The translations under genes and the position numbers were made by a program. Shown here piece after piece: positions 1-9,341 of a DNA stretch of 64,000 nt; position 1 is the first letter of the stretch, and every line of letters starts with the position of its first letter. The notes under the pieces are model-generated. The model was not told where the DNA came from and did not search any database. It was given only the letters and a program-made list of their open reading frames with translations. Source of the stretch: Limnohabitans sp. Jir61 (GTDB lineage Bacteria > Pseudomonadota > Gammaproteobacteria > Burkholderiales > Burkholderiaceae_C); NCBI RefSeq assembly GCF_003063545.1, contig NZ_NESD01000001.1:62001-126000 (forward strand), given 5' to 3'.

Positions 1-692
1 TCATCAACGGCGTGAAGCAATTCATCACCAGCGGCAAAAACGGCCATGTCGCCATCGTCATTGCAGTGACCGATAAAGGCGCTGGCAAAAAAGGCATGAG
101 TGCGTTCATCGTGCCCACCAGCGCACCCGGCTACCAAGTGGCTCGCCTTGAAGACAAGCTCGGCCAGCACAGCAGCGATACCGCACAGATCAACTTTGAC
201 AACTGCCGCATCCCCGCCGAGAACTTGATTGGTTCGGAAGGCGAGGGTTACAAGATCGCCTTGTCCGCTTTAGAAGGCGGCCGCATCGGCATCGCCGCGC
301 AAAGCATTGGTATGGCGCGCAGCGCATTTGAAGCCGCGCTGCAATACAGCAAAGACCGCGTGAGCTTTGGCACCGCCATCTTCAACCACCAAGCCGTGGG
401 CTTCCGTTTGGCCGATTGCGCCACGCAGCTTGAAGCTGCACGTCAGTTGATGTACCACGCCGCCAGCTTGCGCGATGCCGGTTTACCGTGTTTGAAAGAA
501 GCGGCCATGGCCAAACTCTTTGCCAGCGAAACGGCAGAGCAAGTGTGCAGCGTCGCCATTCAAACCTTGGGCGGCTACGGCGTGGTGAGCGACTTCCCCG
601 TCGAGCGCATCTACCGCGACGTGCGTGTGTGCCAAATTTACGAAGGCACCAGCGACGTGCAAAAAATCATCATCCAACGCGCCTTGGCTTGA
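1..692 (+). CDS. Acyl-CoA dehydrogenase, C-terminal part (gene enters from the left edge)
   Basis: The reading frame is open from base 3, so the N-terminus lies outside the window. The visible 230 residues hold the end of the middle beta domain and the C-terminal four-helix domain of the FAD-dependent acyl-CoA dehydrogenase family. The motif IYEGTSDVQ near the end carries the Glu that is the catalytic base in short-chain members. The enzyme makes the alpha-beta double bond of an acyl-CoA and passes electrons to ETF. The neighbouring methylcrotonyl-CoA carboxylase genes would fit an isovaleryl- or short/branched-chain acyl-CoA substrate. The sequence looks closer to general short-chain enzymes than to classical isovaleryl-CoA dehydrogenase, so the substrate stays open. 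Confidence 0.9.
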   Translation, partial: INGVKQFITSGKNGHVAIVIAVTDKGAGKKGMSAFIVPTSAPGYQVARLEDKLGQHSSDTAQINFDNCRIPAENLIGSEGEGYKIALSALEGGRIGIAAQSIGMARSAFEAALQYSKDRVSFGTAIFNHQAVGFRLADCATQLEAARQLMYHAASLRDAGLPCLKEAAMAKLFASETAEQVCSVAIQTLGGYGVVSDFPVERIYRDVRVCQIYEGTSDVQKIIIQRALA

Positions 693-729
693 TGGTGTTT
701 AACTTGGCAGTTCACGCAAAGGCTTTGGC

Positions 730-1134
730 ATGAACGGTGCCCAGCATTGCCCTTGTGGCCGTGTGGATGCCAAGAATCGCGCTGTGGCCTATGCCAATTG
801 CTGCGGCCGTTTTGTTGACCACTTCGACACGACGGCTGCACCCAACGCCGAACACCTCATGCGCTCGCGTTACAGCGCGTTTGTGTTGGCGTGTGCTGAC
901 TACTTGCTGGCCACATGGAACAGCAGCACACGGCCGGCATCGCTGGACTTTGATGTGGGCGCTAAGTGGCTAGGGCTTGAGGTGCGTGAGCACAAAGTCA
1001 CAGGTGCTGAAACAGCCGAGGTGGAGTTTGTTGCTCGTTGCCGTGTCGATAGCCGAGTCGTACGCTTGCACGAGCGCAGCCGCTTTGTGCGCGAAGATGG
1101 TCGCTGGTTTTATGTGGATGGCGATCAGTTCTAG
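730..1134 (+). CDS. YchJ-family (UPF0225) SEC-C motif protein
   Basis: This 134-aa protein begins with a cysteine cluster of SEC-C type (CPCG, then CC about 15 residues later), expected to bind zinc. The YchJ-like NTF2 fold follows, with the family-typical stretch around HLMRSRYSAFV. The C-terminal part is rich in beta strands and ends GRWFYVDGD, also typical. The biochemical role of YchJ proteins is not established. The gene starts 37 nt after the acyl-CoA dehydrogenase and could be co-transcribed with it, but nothing ties it to leucine breakdown. Confidence 0.88.
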   Translation: MNGAQHCPCGRVDAKNRAVAYANCCGRFVDHFDTTAAPNAEHLMRSRYSAFVLACADYLLATWNSSTRPASLDFDVGAKWLGLEVREHKVTGAETAEVEFVARCRVDSRVVRLHERSRFVREDGRWFYVDGDQF

Positions 1135-1163
1135 TCCTTGCACGTGCCCCCGATAATCGGGAC

Positions 1164-1808
1164 ATGACATTTGAAGCAGTTTTATTTGATTGCGATGGCG
1201 TGCTGGTCGATAGCGAAGCCATCACCTGCGGCGCACTGCGCGACATGCTGGATGAAAACGGCTGGCGCCTGAGCTTGGCCGAATGCATGGCGCACTTCGT
1301 GGGCCACACCGTGCGTAGCCGTGCACCGCTGATCGAGGCGCACACAGGTAAGCCCCTGACCGACGCGTTCATGGATGAGTTCTATCGCCGCCGCAACATC
1401 CGCTTAGAAAGCGACATCACCGCCATCGACGGCATTCACGAAGCTGTGCGTCATTTGCATGAACGTTGCGAAGGCCGTATTGCCGTGGCATCAGGCGCAG
1501 ATCGTTACAAAGTCGAGATGATGTTGCAACGTGTGGGCCTCGCTCAGTTTTTTGAAGGCCGCATCTTCAGTGGCCACGAGATGCCGCGCAGTAAGCCTTT
1601 TCCCGATGTGTACTTAGCAGCTGCTGCACACTTGCAAGTAGAGCCTGCGCGTTGCTTAGTGGTCGAAGATACGCCAGTGGGTATTGCTGCTGGTGTGGCT
1701 GCGGGTTCAATGGTATGGGCTTATGCGCCGCCACTAGCGCCCACTGAAGCGTTAGTGCTAGCGGGAGCCGCGCAAGTGTTTGCACATATGAACGACCTGC
1801 GTATCTAG
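1164..1808 (+). CDS. HAD-superfamily hydrolase (beta-phosphoglucomutase/phosphatase-like)
   Basis: The 214-aa protein has HAD motif I (FDCDGVLVDSE) at its N-terminus with the nucleophile Asp and the second acid-base Asp. An alpha-helical cap follows, then motif II (VASGA), the motif III Lys in RSKPFPD, and motif IV (VVEDTPVG). The order and size match the HAD-IA group that includes phosphoglycolate phosphatase, sugar-phosphate phosphatases and beta-phosphoglucomutase. It probably removes phosphate from a small cytoplasmic metabolite. The substrate cannot be read from sequence. It sits 29 nt after the YchJ gene. Confidence 0.9.
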   Translation: MTFEAVLFDCDGVLVDSEAITCGALRDMLDENGWRLSLAECMAHFVGHTVRSRAPLIEAHTGKPLTDAFMDEFYRRRNIRLESDITAIDGIHEAVRHLHERCEGRIAVASGADRYKVEMMLQRVGLAQFFEGRIFSGHEMPRSKPFPDVYLAAAAHLQVEPARCLVVEDTPVGIAAGVAAGSMVWAYAPPLAPTEALVLAGAAQVFAHMNDLRI

Positions 1809-1833
1809 CGCAACGTTCAAGTGATAACGGCCG

Positions 1834-2883
1834 TTAAGCGCTTTGCCGGAAGGTTTCAGGCGCTTTCCCTGTCCAAGTTTTGAACGCCCGAATAAAACTC
1901 TTCTCGTTCGAAAAGCCCACCTCAGCCGCGACTTGTTTGAGAGGTTTGTTCGTGCGCAGTAACAGCGCACGCGCACGTTGCTCGCGCACGCTGTCTTTGA
2001 GCTGTTGAAGGCTAGCGCCTTCTTCTTGCAGTTGACGGTGCAGGGTGCGGGCCGACATATTCAGCCACGCGGCTAAGTCATCGGCATTGCGGCTGTGCTC
2101 GGGGTGTTGCGCCAAGGTTTGGCGCACCTTCTCCACCAACAAGCGGTCGCGTCGATAGGGACGTACGGTCAGCAGCAGGGCGCGTTGCAGCATCTGTTGC
2201 AGCGCGGCTTCGTCGCGGCGCACGGGCAGGGCCAAGTAGCCTGCATCAAATTGCAAGCAGTTGACAGGTGCGTTGAAGTGCGTGGGGCCATCAAACAACA
2301 CGCGGTAGCTATCGGCATGCGCGGGTGGTGCAAAGCGCAGGTGCGTGGCCGTGAGTGGGATGCGCGAATCGGTCAGCCAACACGCCACACCCAGCGCATT
2401 GCGCAGCACCGAGACCACGCAAAACTCGCGGAACACGCCGAGGTCGCGAGTCTCATCCAGCTGCAAACTGGCCACGCCGTTGCGCTCGATCAAGCTCAGG
2501 TGAATGTCGTCGGTCAACAAGCCGTGGTGCCTGCACCAGCGTGCCAGCGCGACGCCTAGGCTGGGTGAGGTGAGCGAGGCGCGCACCAACATGCCGTAGC
2601 TGCCCCACGGCAAACGACGGCTGAACCAACCCAAGCCCTCATCGTCCAACTCTTGCATGGCGATGCCCGAGATCAGCTCCATCTGCATGGCAGTCACTCG
2701 GGCACTGTTTTTCTTGAGAAGTTTTGGCTCGATTTGTACCTTCTTCAACGCGTCGTCCACGCGCAAACTGCGCTGCGCGTAAGCAGTGGCAATGGCCTGA
2801 ATAAAAGCAATGGGCGTCTCTGCGCGGCCCTGTGCAGGCGTGGATTCAGAGGTGGGGCTAGGACTAACCATAGGAAGCGTCAT
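1834..2883 (-). CDS. AraC-family transcriptional regulator with arabinose-binding-type N-domain
   Basis: The C-terminal third carries a double helix-turn-helix of AraC type, from about [15 protein letters not shown] to the closing [17 protein letters not shown]. The larger N-terminal region resembles the arabinose-binding AraC N-domain found in OruR/ArgR-like and many lipid- or acid-responsive regulators. The gene is divergent from the methylcrotonyl-CoA carboxylase operon with only 87 nt between them, which makes it a candidate local regulator, possibly sensing an acyl-CoA or branched-chain acid (inference). I chose the ATG at 2883, giving 349 aa. Another ATG at 2871 is equally possible, as neither has a strong ribosome binding site. 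Confidence 0.85.
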   Translation of the reverse strand: MTLPMVSPSPTSESTPAQGRAETPIAFIQAIATAYAQRSLRVDDALKKVQIEPKLLKKNSARVTAMQMELISGIAMQELDDEGLGWFSRRLPWGSYGMLVRASLTSPSLGVALARWCRHHGLLTDDIHLSLIERNGVASLQLDETRDLGVFREFCVVSVLRNALGVACWLTDSRIPLTATHLRFAPPAHADSYRVLFDGPTHFNAPVNCLQFDAGYLALPVRRDEAALQQMLQRALLLTVRPYRRDRLLVEKVRQTLAQHPEHSRNADDLAAWLNMSARTLHRQLQEEGASLQQLKDSVREQRARALLLRTNKPLKQVAAEVGFSNEKSFIRAFKTWTGKAPETFRQSA

Positions 2884-2970
2884 TGTGGCAGGATTTGCAA
2901 CCCATCTGACGCAGGCCGTGGTGGCAAACCGCCTAAGCTTGGGCCACAACGCCGTAATAGGACAAACACG

Positions 2971-4578
2971 ATGACTGTTTTGCATTCCCAGCTCAACCCA
3001 CGCTCCGCCGACTTCGCGGCCAACGCTGCCGCCATGCGCACGGTGGTGGATGACCTCAAAGCCCATCTCGAAAAAATCGCCGTCGGTGGCGGCGAGGCTG
3101 CGCGTGCCAAACACACCGCACGCGGCAAGCTGTTGCCCCGCGACCGCGTGCAAATGCTGCTCGACCCTGGCACGCCATTTTTAGAAGTGGCCCCACTCGC
3201 TGCGCTCAACATGTACAACAACGACGCGCCGTGCGCGGGCTTGATCGTCGGTATCGGCCGCGTGAGCGGTGTGGACTGCATGATCGTGTGCAATGACGCT
3301 ACCGTGAAGGGCGGCACGTATTACCCACTCACGGTGAAGAAGCATTTGCGTGCGCAAGAAATCGCGCAGCAAAACAACTTGCCTTGCATTTACTTGGTTG
3401 ACTCGGGCGGTGCCAACTTGCCCAACCAAGACGAGGTGTTCCCCGACCGCGACCACTTTGGCCGCATCTTCTTTAACCAAGCCAATATGAGCGCGCAAGG
3501 CCTTGCGCAAATCGCGGTGGTGATGGGCAGCTGCACAGCCGGTGGCGCGTATGTGCCGGCCATGAGCGACGAGACCATCATCGTGAAAAACCAAGGCACC
3601 ATCTTCTTGGGGGGCCCGCCTTTGGTGAAGGCGGCCACAGGCGAAGTGGTGACGGCAGAAGACCTAGGCGGTGGCGATGTGCACACACGCCTCTCAGGTG
3701 TGGCAGACCACCTCGCGCAAAACGACGTGCATGCACTGGCGCTGGCTCGCCAATGCGTGAAAAGCCTCAACGCGCAAAAGCAACCCAACATCGCCACGCA
3801 CGCACCTGTGCCTCCGAAGTACGACGCGCAAGAGTTGTACGGCGTGATCCCTACCGATACACGCAAGCCCTTTGATGTGCGCGAGATCATTGCGCGCATC
3901 GTGGATGGCAGCGAGTTTGACGAATTCAAAGCGCGTTTTGGTACGACCTTGGTGTGCGGCTTTGCCCGCATCGAAGGCATGCCGGTGGGCATCATCGCCA
4001 ACAACGGCATCTTGTTCAGCGAGTCGGCTTTGAAAGGCACGCACTTCATCGAGCTGTGCTGCCAACGCAAAATCCCGCTCGTGTTTTTGCAAAACATCAC
4101 CGGCTTCATGGTGGGCCGCAAGTACGAGAACGAAGGCATCGCACGCAACGGCGCGAAGATGGTCACGGCTGTGGCCACTGCGGCGGTCCCTAAGTTCACC
4201 GTCATCATTGGCGGAAGTTTTGGCGCGGGCAACTACGGCATGTGTGGTCGCGCCTTCAGTCCACGATTCTTGTGGATGTGGCCGAACGCTCGCATCTCTG
4301 TCATGGGTGGCGAGCAAGCGGCTAGCGTCTTGGCTACGGTCAAGCGTGATGGTATTGAAGGCAAAGGCGGCCAATGGAGCGCCGAAGAAGAGCAAGCCTT
4401 CAAAGACCCCATTCGCCAGCAGTACGAAGAACAAGGCCACCCTTACTTCGCCACAGCACGCCTGTGGGACGACGGTGTGATTGACCCCGCAGACACACGC
4501 CGCGTGTTGGCTTTGGGTTTGAGTGCGTCGCTGAACGCGCCCATTCCTGAGACCAAGTTTGGTTTGTTCCGCATGTGA
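2971..4578 (+). CDS. liuB: Methylcrotonyl-CoA carboxylase, carboxyltransferase (beta) subunit
   Basis: The 535-aa protein matches biotin-dependent acyl-CoA carboxyltransferases over its full length, with the N-terminal [11 protein letters not shown] motif, the [19 protein letters not shown] segment and [18 protein letters not shown], all characteristic of the methylcrotonyl-CoA enzyme. It transfers CO2 from carboxybiotin to 3-methylcrotonyl-CoA in leucine and isovalerate breakdown, as a complex with the biotin subunit encoded at 5395-7419. The ATG at 2971 follows an AGGA site 8 nt upstream. It is the first gene of an operon that continues to 8339. Confidence 0.96.
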   Translation: MTVLHSQLNPRSADFAANAAAMRTVVDDLKAHLEKIAVGGGEAARAKHTARGKLLPRDRVQMLLDPGTPFLEVAPLAALNMYNNDAPCAGLIVGIGRVSGVDCMIVCNDATVKGGTYYPLTVKKHLRAQEIAQQNNLPCIYLVDSGGANLPNQDEVFPDRDHFGRIFFNQANMSAQGLAQIAVVMGSCTAGGAYVPAMSDETIIVKNQGTIFLGGPPLVKAATGEVVTAEDLGGGDVHTRLSGVADHLAQNDVHALALARQCVKSLNAQKQPNIATHAPVPPKYDAQELYGVIPTDTRKPFDVREIIARIVDGSEFDEFKARFGTTLVCGFARIEGMPVGIIANNGILFSESALKGTHFIELCCQRKIPLVFLQNITGFMVGRKYENEGIARNGAKMVTAVATAAVPKFTVIIGGSFGAGNYGMCGRAFSPRFLWMWPNARISVMGGEQAASVLATVKRDGIEGKGGQWSAEEEQAFKDPIRQQYEEQGHPYFATARLWDDGVIDPADTRRVLALGLSASLNAPIPETKFGLFRM

Positions 4579-4590
4579 TGGGTGATTGAC

Positions 4591-5370
4591 ATGAGCGCTC
4601 TCACCATTACCAACCAAGGTGCGATTCGCACCATCACGCTTTGCCGCCCCGACGTGCGCAACGCCTTCAACGATGAAGTGATTGCGGAATTGAAAAACGC
4701 CTTCACAGAAGCTAGCCAAACCGCCGATGTGCGCTGCGTAGTGCTAGCCGCAGAAGGCCCCGCGTTTTGCGCAGGTGCTGACCTGAACTGGATGCGCCGC
4801 ATGGCCGACTACACACGCGACGAAAACCTCGCCGACGCAGGTCAGCTTGCCGCCATGCTGCGTGCGATTTACGAATGCCCCAAACCCACCATCGCTCGCG
4901 TGCAGGGCGATGTGTTTGCCGGTGGCGTGGGCTTGGTCGCTGCGTGCGACATGGCGGTGAGTGTGGACACGGCAATCTACTGTTTGAGCGAAGTAAAACT
5001 GGGCCTCATCCCCGCCACCATCAGCCCTTATGTGATTCGCGCCATGGGTGCGCGTGCATCGCACCGCTACTTCTTAACAGCCGAGCGTTTCAGCGCGGCC
5101 GAGGCGCATCGCATTGGCTTGGTGCACGAAGTGGTCGCCGCTGATGCGCTGGATACCAAAGTGGCCGAGCTGACCAGTGCCTTGGTCAGTGCCAGCCCCA
5201 ACGCTGTGCGCGCGTGTAAGCGTTTGGTGCAAGACGTGGCCGAGCGCGAGATCGACGACGCCTTGGTGGCGCACACCGTGGCGGGCATTGCCGACATTCG
5301 TTCAAGCGCGGAAGGCAAAGAGGGCGTGCAGTCCTTCTTGCAAAAGCGCAAGCCTTCGTGGTTGCTGTGA
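4591..5370 (+). CDS. liuC: Enoyl-CoA hydratase family, likely methylglutaconyl-CoA hydratase
   Basis: The 259-aa protein has the crotonase fold, with the oxyanion-hole segment AEGPAFCAGADLNWM and the second conserved block RVQGDVFAGGVGLVAACD. Its position between the two methylcrotonyl-CoA carboxylase subunits is the standard place for methylglutaconyl-CoA hydratase, which hydrates the carboxylase product to HMG-CoA. The function therefore rests mostly on context. The ATG at 4591 was preferred over an in-frame GTG nine bases upstream because the protein then starts like other family members. The gap to the preceding stop is 12 nt. Confidence 0.92.
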   Translation: MSALTITNQGAIRTITLCRPDVRNAFNDEVIAELKNAFTEASQTADVRCVVLAAEGPAFCAGADLNWMRRMADYTRDENLADAGQLAAMLRAIYECPKPTIARVQGDVFAGGVGLVAACDMAVSVDTAIYCLSEVKLGLIPATISPYVIRAMGARASHRYFLTAERFSAAEAHRIGLVHEVVAADALDTKVAELTSALVSASPNAVRACKRLVQDVAEREIDDALVAHTVAGIADIRSSAEGKEGVQSFLQKRKPSWLL

Positions 5371-5394
5371 GCTTCTCGGAAAAAGGATTCAAAG

Positions 5395-7419
5395 ATGTTT
5401 AAGAAAATTCTGATTGCCAACCGTGGCGAAATCGCCTGCCGAGTTGCCGCCACCGCCCGTCGCATGGGCATCAAAACCGTGGCTGTGTATTCGGACGCTG
5501 ATGCACAAGCCAAACATGTGCAGGTGTGCGACGAAGCCGTACACATTGGCGGCAGCGCACCCAAAGACAGCTACTTGCGCTGGGAGCGCATCTTGCAAGC
5601 GGCCAAAGACACTGGCGCACAAGCGGTGCACCCAGGCTACGGCTTTTTGAGCGAGAACGAAGATTTTGCTAAGGCGTGCGCCGCCGCAGGTCTCGTGTTC
5701 ATTGGCCCACCAGCCTCCGCCATTCTGGCGATGGGCTTGAAGGCGGAATCGAAACAGCTGATGGAAAAAGCTGGCGTGCCCTTGGTGCCCGGCTACCACG
5801 CAGCCGACCAAGACCCCGCCTTGTTGCAGCGCGAAGCCGACCGCATTGGCTACCCCGCGCTCATCAAAGCCAGCGCAGGTGGTGGTGGCAAAGGCATGCG
5901 CGTGGTCAACTGCAGTGCTGAGTTTGCCGATGCACTGGCCAGCTGTAAACGCGAAGCCATCAACAGCTTTGGCGACGATGCGGTGTTGATTGAAAAATAC
6001 GTGCAACGCCCACGCCACATTGAAATTCAAGTGTTTGGCGACACGCACGGCAACTGCGTGTATTTGTTTGAGCGCGATTGCTCGGTGCAGCGCCGCCACC
6101 AAAAAGTGCTGGAAGAAGCCCCGGCGCCTGGCATGACCGAAGCCTTGCGCAAGCAAATGGGTGAAGCCGCCGTAGCAGCCGCCAAAGCCGTGAACTACGT
6201 GGGCGCAGGCACGGTGGAATTCATCGTGGAGCAGGCAGCGTATGACAAGCCTGAATCGATGAAGTTTTTCTTCATGGAGATGAACACGCGCTTGCAGGTG
6301 GAACACCCCGTGACCGAAGCCATCACTGGCCTCGACTTGGTGGAGTGGCAACTGCGCGTGGCCAGTGGCGAGCCGCTGCCTTTGCAGCAAAGCGATTTGC
6401 GTATTCACGGTCACGCCATCGAAGCGCGTATTTGCGCTGAGAACCCAGACAACAACTTCTTGCCAGCCACTGGAACTTTGGCGGTGTACCGTAAACCTGC
6501 GTGCAGCAGCTTTGAAATCAGCGACACCCGCATTGACGACGGCGTGCGCGAAGGCGACAGCATCAGCCCGTTTTACGACTCCATGGTGGCCAAGCTCATC
6601 GTGCACGGCGACACACGCGAGCAAGCGTTGGCGCGTTTGGATGACGCCCTGTCGCAAACCCGCATCGTTGGCTTGACGACCAATGTGCAGTTCTTGCGCC
6701 ACATCATCCGCACCGATTCATTTGCCACAGCCAAGCTCGACACCGCGCTGATTCAACGTGAAGAAAAAGCCTTGTTTGCGCAAGAGCCTTTGGGCCTCGC
6801 ACTCACCGCTGCGTCAGTCGTGGCCAACACGCTGTACCGCGAAGAAGCCTTGAAAGGCAACGACCCATTTAGCAGCCGTGATGGCTGGCGTGCTTACGGC
6901 GTGGCTACACGCAACTTTGGTTTTGTATTCCATGGCGCGTCTTACGACGCCGTGTTGACCTATGCCCATGATGGCAGCTTGCAATTGAACGTCGCGGATG
7001 CCGACGGTGATGTGTCGGGCGTCTTGACCTACCGCGAGGACGGCGATGCCTTGCACATCAGTTTTGCGGGCCACACAGCCCGTTTGCAGGTGTTCCATGA
7101 AACACAAGGCCACGAAGATGTGGCTCATGTGTTTGCACCCCAAGGCGCCACGCGCATCACCGTGGTCGACGCTTTGGCCCACGCGGGCGAAGTGCAAGAG
7201 GCCGGCGGCCGCTTGACGGCACCCATGCCCGGTAAGGTGGTGTCGTTTGCGGTTGCCGCAGGTGACAAAGTCAAGGCCGGTCAGCCGTTGGCGGTCATGG
7301 AAGCGATGAAAATGGAGCACACCATCGCCGCACCCGCGGACGGTGAAGTGTTGGAACTGCTCTATGCGCCGGGTGACCAAGTGGCCGAAGGCGAAGAGCT
7401 TTTGAAATTGAAAGTGTGA
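5395..7419 (+). CDS. liuD: Methylcrotonyl-CoA carboxylase, biotin carboxylase (alpha) subunit
   Basis: This 674-aa subunit starts with a biotin carboxylase domain (KKILIANRGEIACR, the ATP-grasp loop KASAGGGGKGMRVV, and EMNTRLQVEHPVTE). A middle domain follows, and a biotinyl domain with EAMKMEH near the C-terminus, where the biotinylated Lys is about residue 639. It carboxylates its own biotin with bicarbonate and ATP and hands CO2 to the beta subunit. Length and domain order are normal. Its stop overlaps the next start (TGATG), pointing to translational coupling with HMG-CoA lyase. Confidence 0.96.
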   Translation: MFKKILIANRGEIACRVAATARRMGIKTVAVYSDADAQAKHVQVCDEAVHIGGSAPKDSYLRWERILQAAKDTGAQAVHPGYGFLSENEDFAKACAAAGLVFIGPPASAILAMGLKAESKQLMEKAGVPLVPGYHAADQDPALLQREADRIGYPALIKASAGGGGKGMRVVNCSAEFADALASCKREAINSFGDDAVLIEKYVQRPRHIEIQVFGDTHGNCVYLFERDCSVQRRHQKVLEEAPAPGMTEALRKQMGEAAVAAAKAVNYVGAGTVEFIVEQAAYDKPESMKFFFMEMNTRLQVEHPVTEAITGLDLVEWQLRVASGEPLPLQQSDLRIHGHAIEARICAENPDNNFLPATGTLAVYRKPACSSFEISDTRIDDGVREGDSISPFYDSMVAKLIVHGDTREQALARLDDALSQTRIVGLTTNVQFLRHIIRTDSFATAKLDTALIQREEKALFAQEPLGLALTAASVVANTLYREEALKGNDPFSSRDGWRAYGVATRNFGFVFHGASYDAVLTYAHDGSLQLNVADADGDVSGVLTYREDGDALHISFAGHTARLQVFHETQGHEDVAHVFAPQGATRITVVDALAHAGEVQEAGGRLTAPMPGKVVSFAVAAGDKVKAGQPLAVMEAMKMEHTIAAPADGEVLELLYAPGDQVAEGEELLKLKV

Positions 7420-8339
7420 TGACCATGGCGATGAATCTGCCGCGTCGCGTGAAGCTGATTGATGTCGGCCCTCGCGACGGCCTACAAAACGAAAAACAAC
7501 CAGTGTCTGCTGCCGTCAAGGTGGAGCTGGTGCATCGCTTGCAAGCGGCGGGGCTGAAGGAAATTGAAGTCACCAGTTTTGTGTCGCCCAAATGGGTGCC
7601 GCAAATGGCCGACAACGCTGAGGTAATGGCTGGAATTCATCGACAGCCCGATGTGCGTTATTCGGTGCTCACGCCCAACTTGCAAGGCTTTGAGTCTGCG
7701 TTGAAAACCAAGCCCGACGAAATCGTGGTGTTTGGTGCAGCCAGCGAAGCGTTTAGCCAAAAGAACATCAACTGCTCGATTGCCGAGAGCATTGAACGTT
7801 TCGCCCCCGTGGTCAAAGCCGCACGTGATGCCGGTATTGCTGTGCGTGGCGCCATGAGTTGTACAGTGGGCTGCCCATACGAAGGCGACATTGCGCCTGA
7901 GCGCGTGGGCTACTTAGCGGGCTTGATGAAGGGCATTGGCATTCAACGCGTGGATGTGGCCGACACCATAGGTGTGGGCACGCCACGCAAGGTGCAAGCC
8001 GCCATGGAGGCCACGCTCAGGCATTACGCGCTCAACGACGTGTGCGGTCATTTTCACGACACCTATGGCCAAGCCTTGGTCAACACGCTGGCCGCTTTGC
8101 AAATGGGCGTCTGGAATTTTCAGTCGTCTGTGGCCGGTCTGGGTGGTTGCCCGTATGCCAAAGGTGCCACCGGAAATGTGGCCACTGAAGATCTGGTGTA
8201 CATGATGCACGGCATGGGAATTGACACAGGTATTGATCTTGATAAGTTGATCGATGCCGGCGTGTTCATTAGCGAGGCTTTGGGGCGCCAGCCCAATTCC
8301 CTCGTGTCACGCGCGGTTTTGAACAAGCGCGCAGCTTGA
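7419..8339 (+). CDS. mvaB: Hydroxymethylglutaryl-CoA lyase
   Basis: The 306-aa protein opens with VKLIDVGPRDGLQNE, the metal-binding signature of HMG-CoA lyase (DRE-TIM type barrel). It contains the catalytic-loop Cys in GLGGCPYAKGATGN and the HFHDTYG metal ligands. It cleaves HMG-CoA to acetyl-CoA and acetoacetate, the last step of the leucine route encoded by this operon. Three in-frame ATG codons lie within 13 bases; the first, at 7419, overlaps the stop of the carboxylase alpha gene by one base. Starts at 7425 or 7431 cannot be excluded. Confidence 0.95.
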   Translation: MTMAMNLPRRVKLIDVGPRDGLQNEKQPVSAAVKVELVHRLQAAGLKEIEVTSFVSPKWVPQMADNAEVMAGIHRQPDVRYSVLTPNLQGFESALKTKPDEIVVFGAASEAFSQKNINCSIAESIERFAPVVKAARDAGIAVRGAMSCTVGCPYEGDIAPERVGYLAGLMKGIGIQRVDVADTIGVGTPRKVQAAMEATLRHYALNDVCGHFHDTYGQALVNTLAALQMGVWNFQSSVAGLGGCPYAKGATGNVATEDLVYMMHGMGIDTGIDLDKLIDAGVFISEALGRQPNSLVSRAVLNKRAA

Positions 8340-8366
8340 GCGGTGGCATTCGCTGACAATGTAACC

Positions 8367-8636
8367 ATGTGTGGAAGCGAACTTACTCCCAAGCCTCAAG
8401 GCCTAACCCCCGCTGATTTACGCTTAGTCGCACAGGCCAAGCGGGTGCTGCAAAGCAATGAGGTGTTGGAATCACCCTGCATCTCGATTTGCCGCATGTC
8501 GGACGACACGACCTACTGCGAAGGCTGTTGGCGCACGCTGGATGAAATCGGTGGATGGGGGCAGCGCAATGCCGATGAAAAACGGGTGGTATGGCAACTG
8601 ATCAGTGAGCGTTTGGCTGCCCACGGAGCGACATAA
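8367..8636 (+). CDS. DUF1289 small cysteine-motif protein
   Basis: The 89-aa protein contains the DUF1289 signature: SPCISICRMSDDTTYCEGC, four cysteines in a C-x3-C then C-x2-C arrangement, followed by W-R-T-L-D-E-I and a helical tail. The cysteines could hold a metal or iron-sulfur centre, which is not proven for the family. The function is unknown. I used the ATG at 8367. It lies 27 nt after HMG-CoA lyase and could be transcribed with it. Confidence 0.85.
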   Translation: MCGSELTPKPQGLTPADLRLVAQAKRVLQSNEVLESPCISICRMSDDTTYCEGCWRTLDEIGGWGQRNADEKRVVWQLISERLAAHGAT

Positions 8637-8682
8637 ATCGTCGGTGCGTCGTGATGCTTTGAATACCTGAAGGATGAACGCT

Positions 8683-9315
8683 ATGAAAACCATCACCTGC
8701 TACCTCGATTTCATTTCTCCCTACGCCTACCTTGCCTTTGAGGCTTTGCCCAAAAGTTTGATGAGTGTGAGCCACCGCATGGTTTACAAGCCAGTGTTAT
8801 TTGCCGCGATGCTCAAACACCACGGCCAGTTAGGCCCTGCTGAAATTGCAGGCAAGCGAGAGTGGACCTATCGCCAAGTGTTATGGCAAGCCAAGCAACT
8901 CGGCGTGGCGATGGACATGCCTCAATCGCACCCTTTCAATCCGCTGGCCTTGTTGCGTTTGGCCATCGCCTGCAGTGCTGACGGCGAGCCCAACCGCTAT
9001 GTGTGCGAAACCATCTTCAACCATGTGTGGCAGGGCGGCGCAGCGGCAGACGATGCAGCGCGTTTACAGAAACTCACGCAGCAGTTGGCCCCTCAGCGCT
9101 CGGTGGACACGTCAGAGGTGAAAGGCCAGCTCAAAGCCAACACCGAAGAAGCCATTGCACGCGGCGTGTTTGGCGTGCCCACCTTTTGCGTGGACGACAA
9201 AGTGTTTTGGGGCTTGGATGCTTTGCCCATGATGCGCGCCTACCTTGATGGAGATCAATGGTTTGACACAGCTTGGGATGCCACCGCAAGTATCCAGCAA
9301 GGCGTGAAGCGTTGA
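8683..9315 (+). CDS. 2-hydroxychromene-2-carboxylate isomerase / DsbA-like (GST kappa type) protein
   Basis: The 210-aa protein has a thioredoxin-fold N-terminus reading LDFISPYAYLAFE, where the CxxC of DsbA is replaced by SPYA, as in HCCA isomerases and kappa-class glutathione transferases. A helical insertion and a C-terminal GVFGVPTFCVDDKVFWG block (cis-Pro loop) follow. It probably uses glutathione as a cofactor in the cytoplasm. No aromatic-degradation genes are nearby, so the original substrate name should not be taken literally. The ATG at 8683 is preferred over 8674 because AAGGA then sits 8 nt upstream. Confidence 0.87.
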   Translation: MKTITCYLDFISPYAYLAFEALPKSLMSVSHRMVYKPVLFAAMLKHHGQLGPAEIAGKREWTYRQVLWQAKQLGVAMDMPQSHPFNPLALLRLAIACSADGEPNRYVCETIFNHVWQGGAAADDAARLQKLTQQLAPQRSVDTSEVKGQLKANTEEAIARGVFGVPTFCVDDKVFWGLDALPMMRAYLDGDQWFDTAWDATASIQQGVKR

Positions 9316-9341
9316 ATAGGGCATTGCCCTGACAATGCCTT

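Noticed and set aside
1834..3153. Longer AraC protein starting at 3153
   Set aside because: The extension would run into the liuB coding region and has no family similarity.
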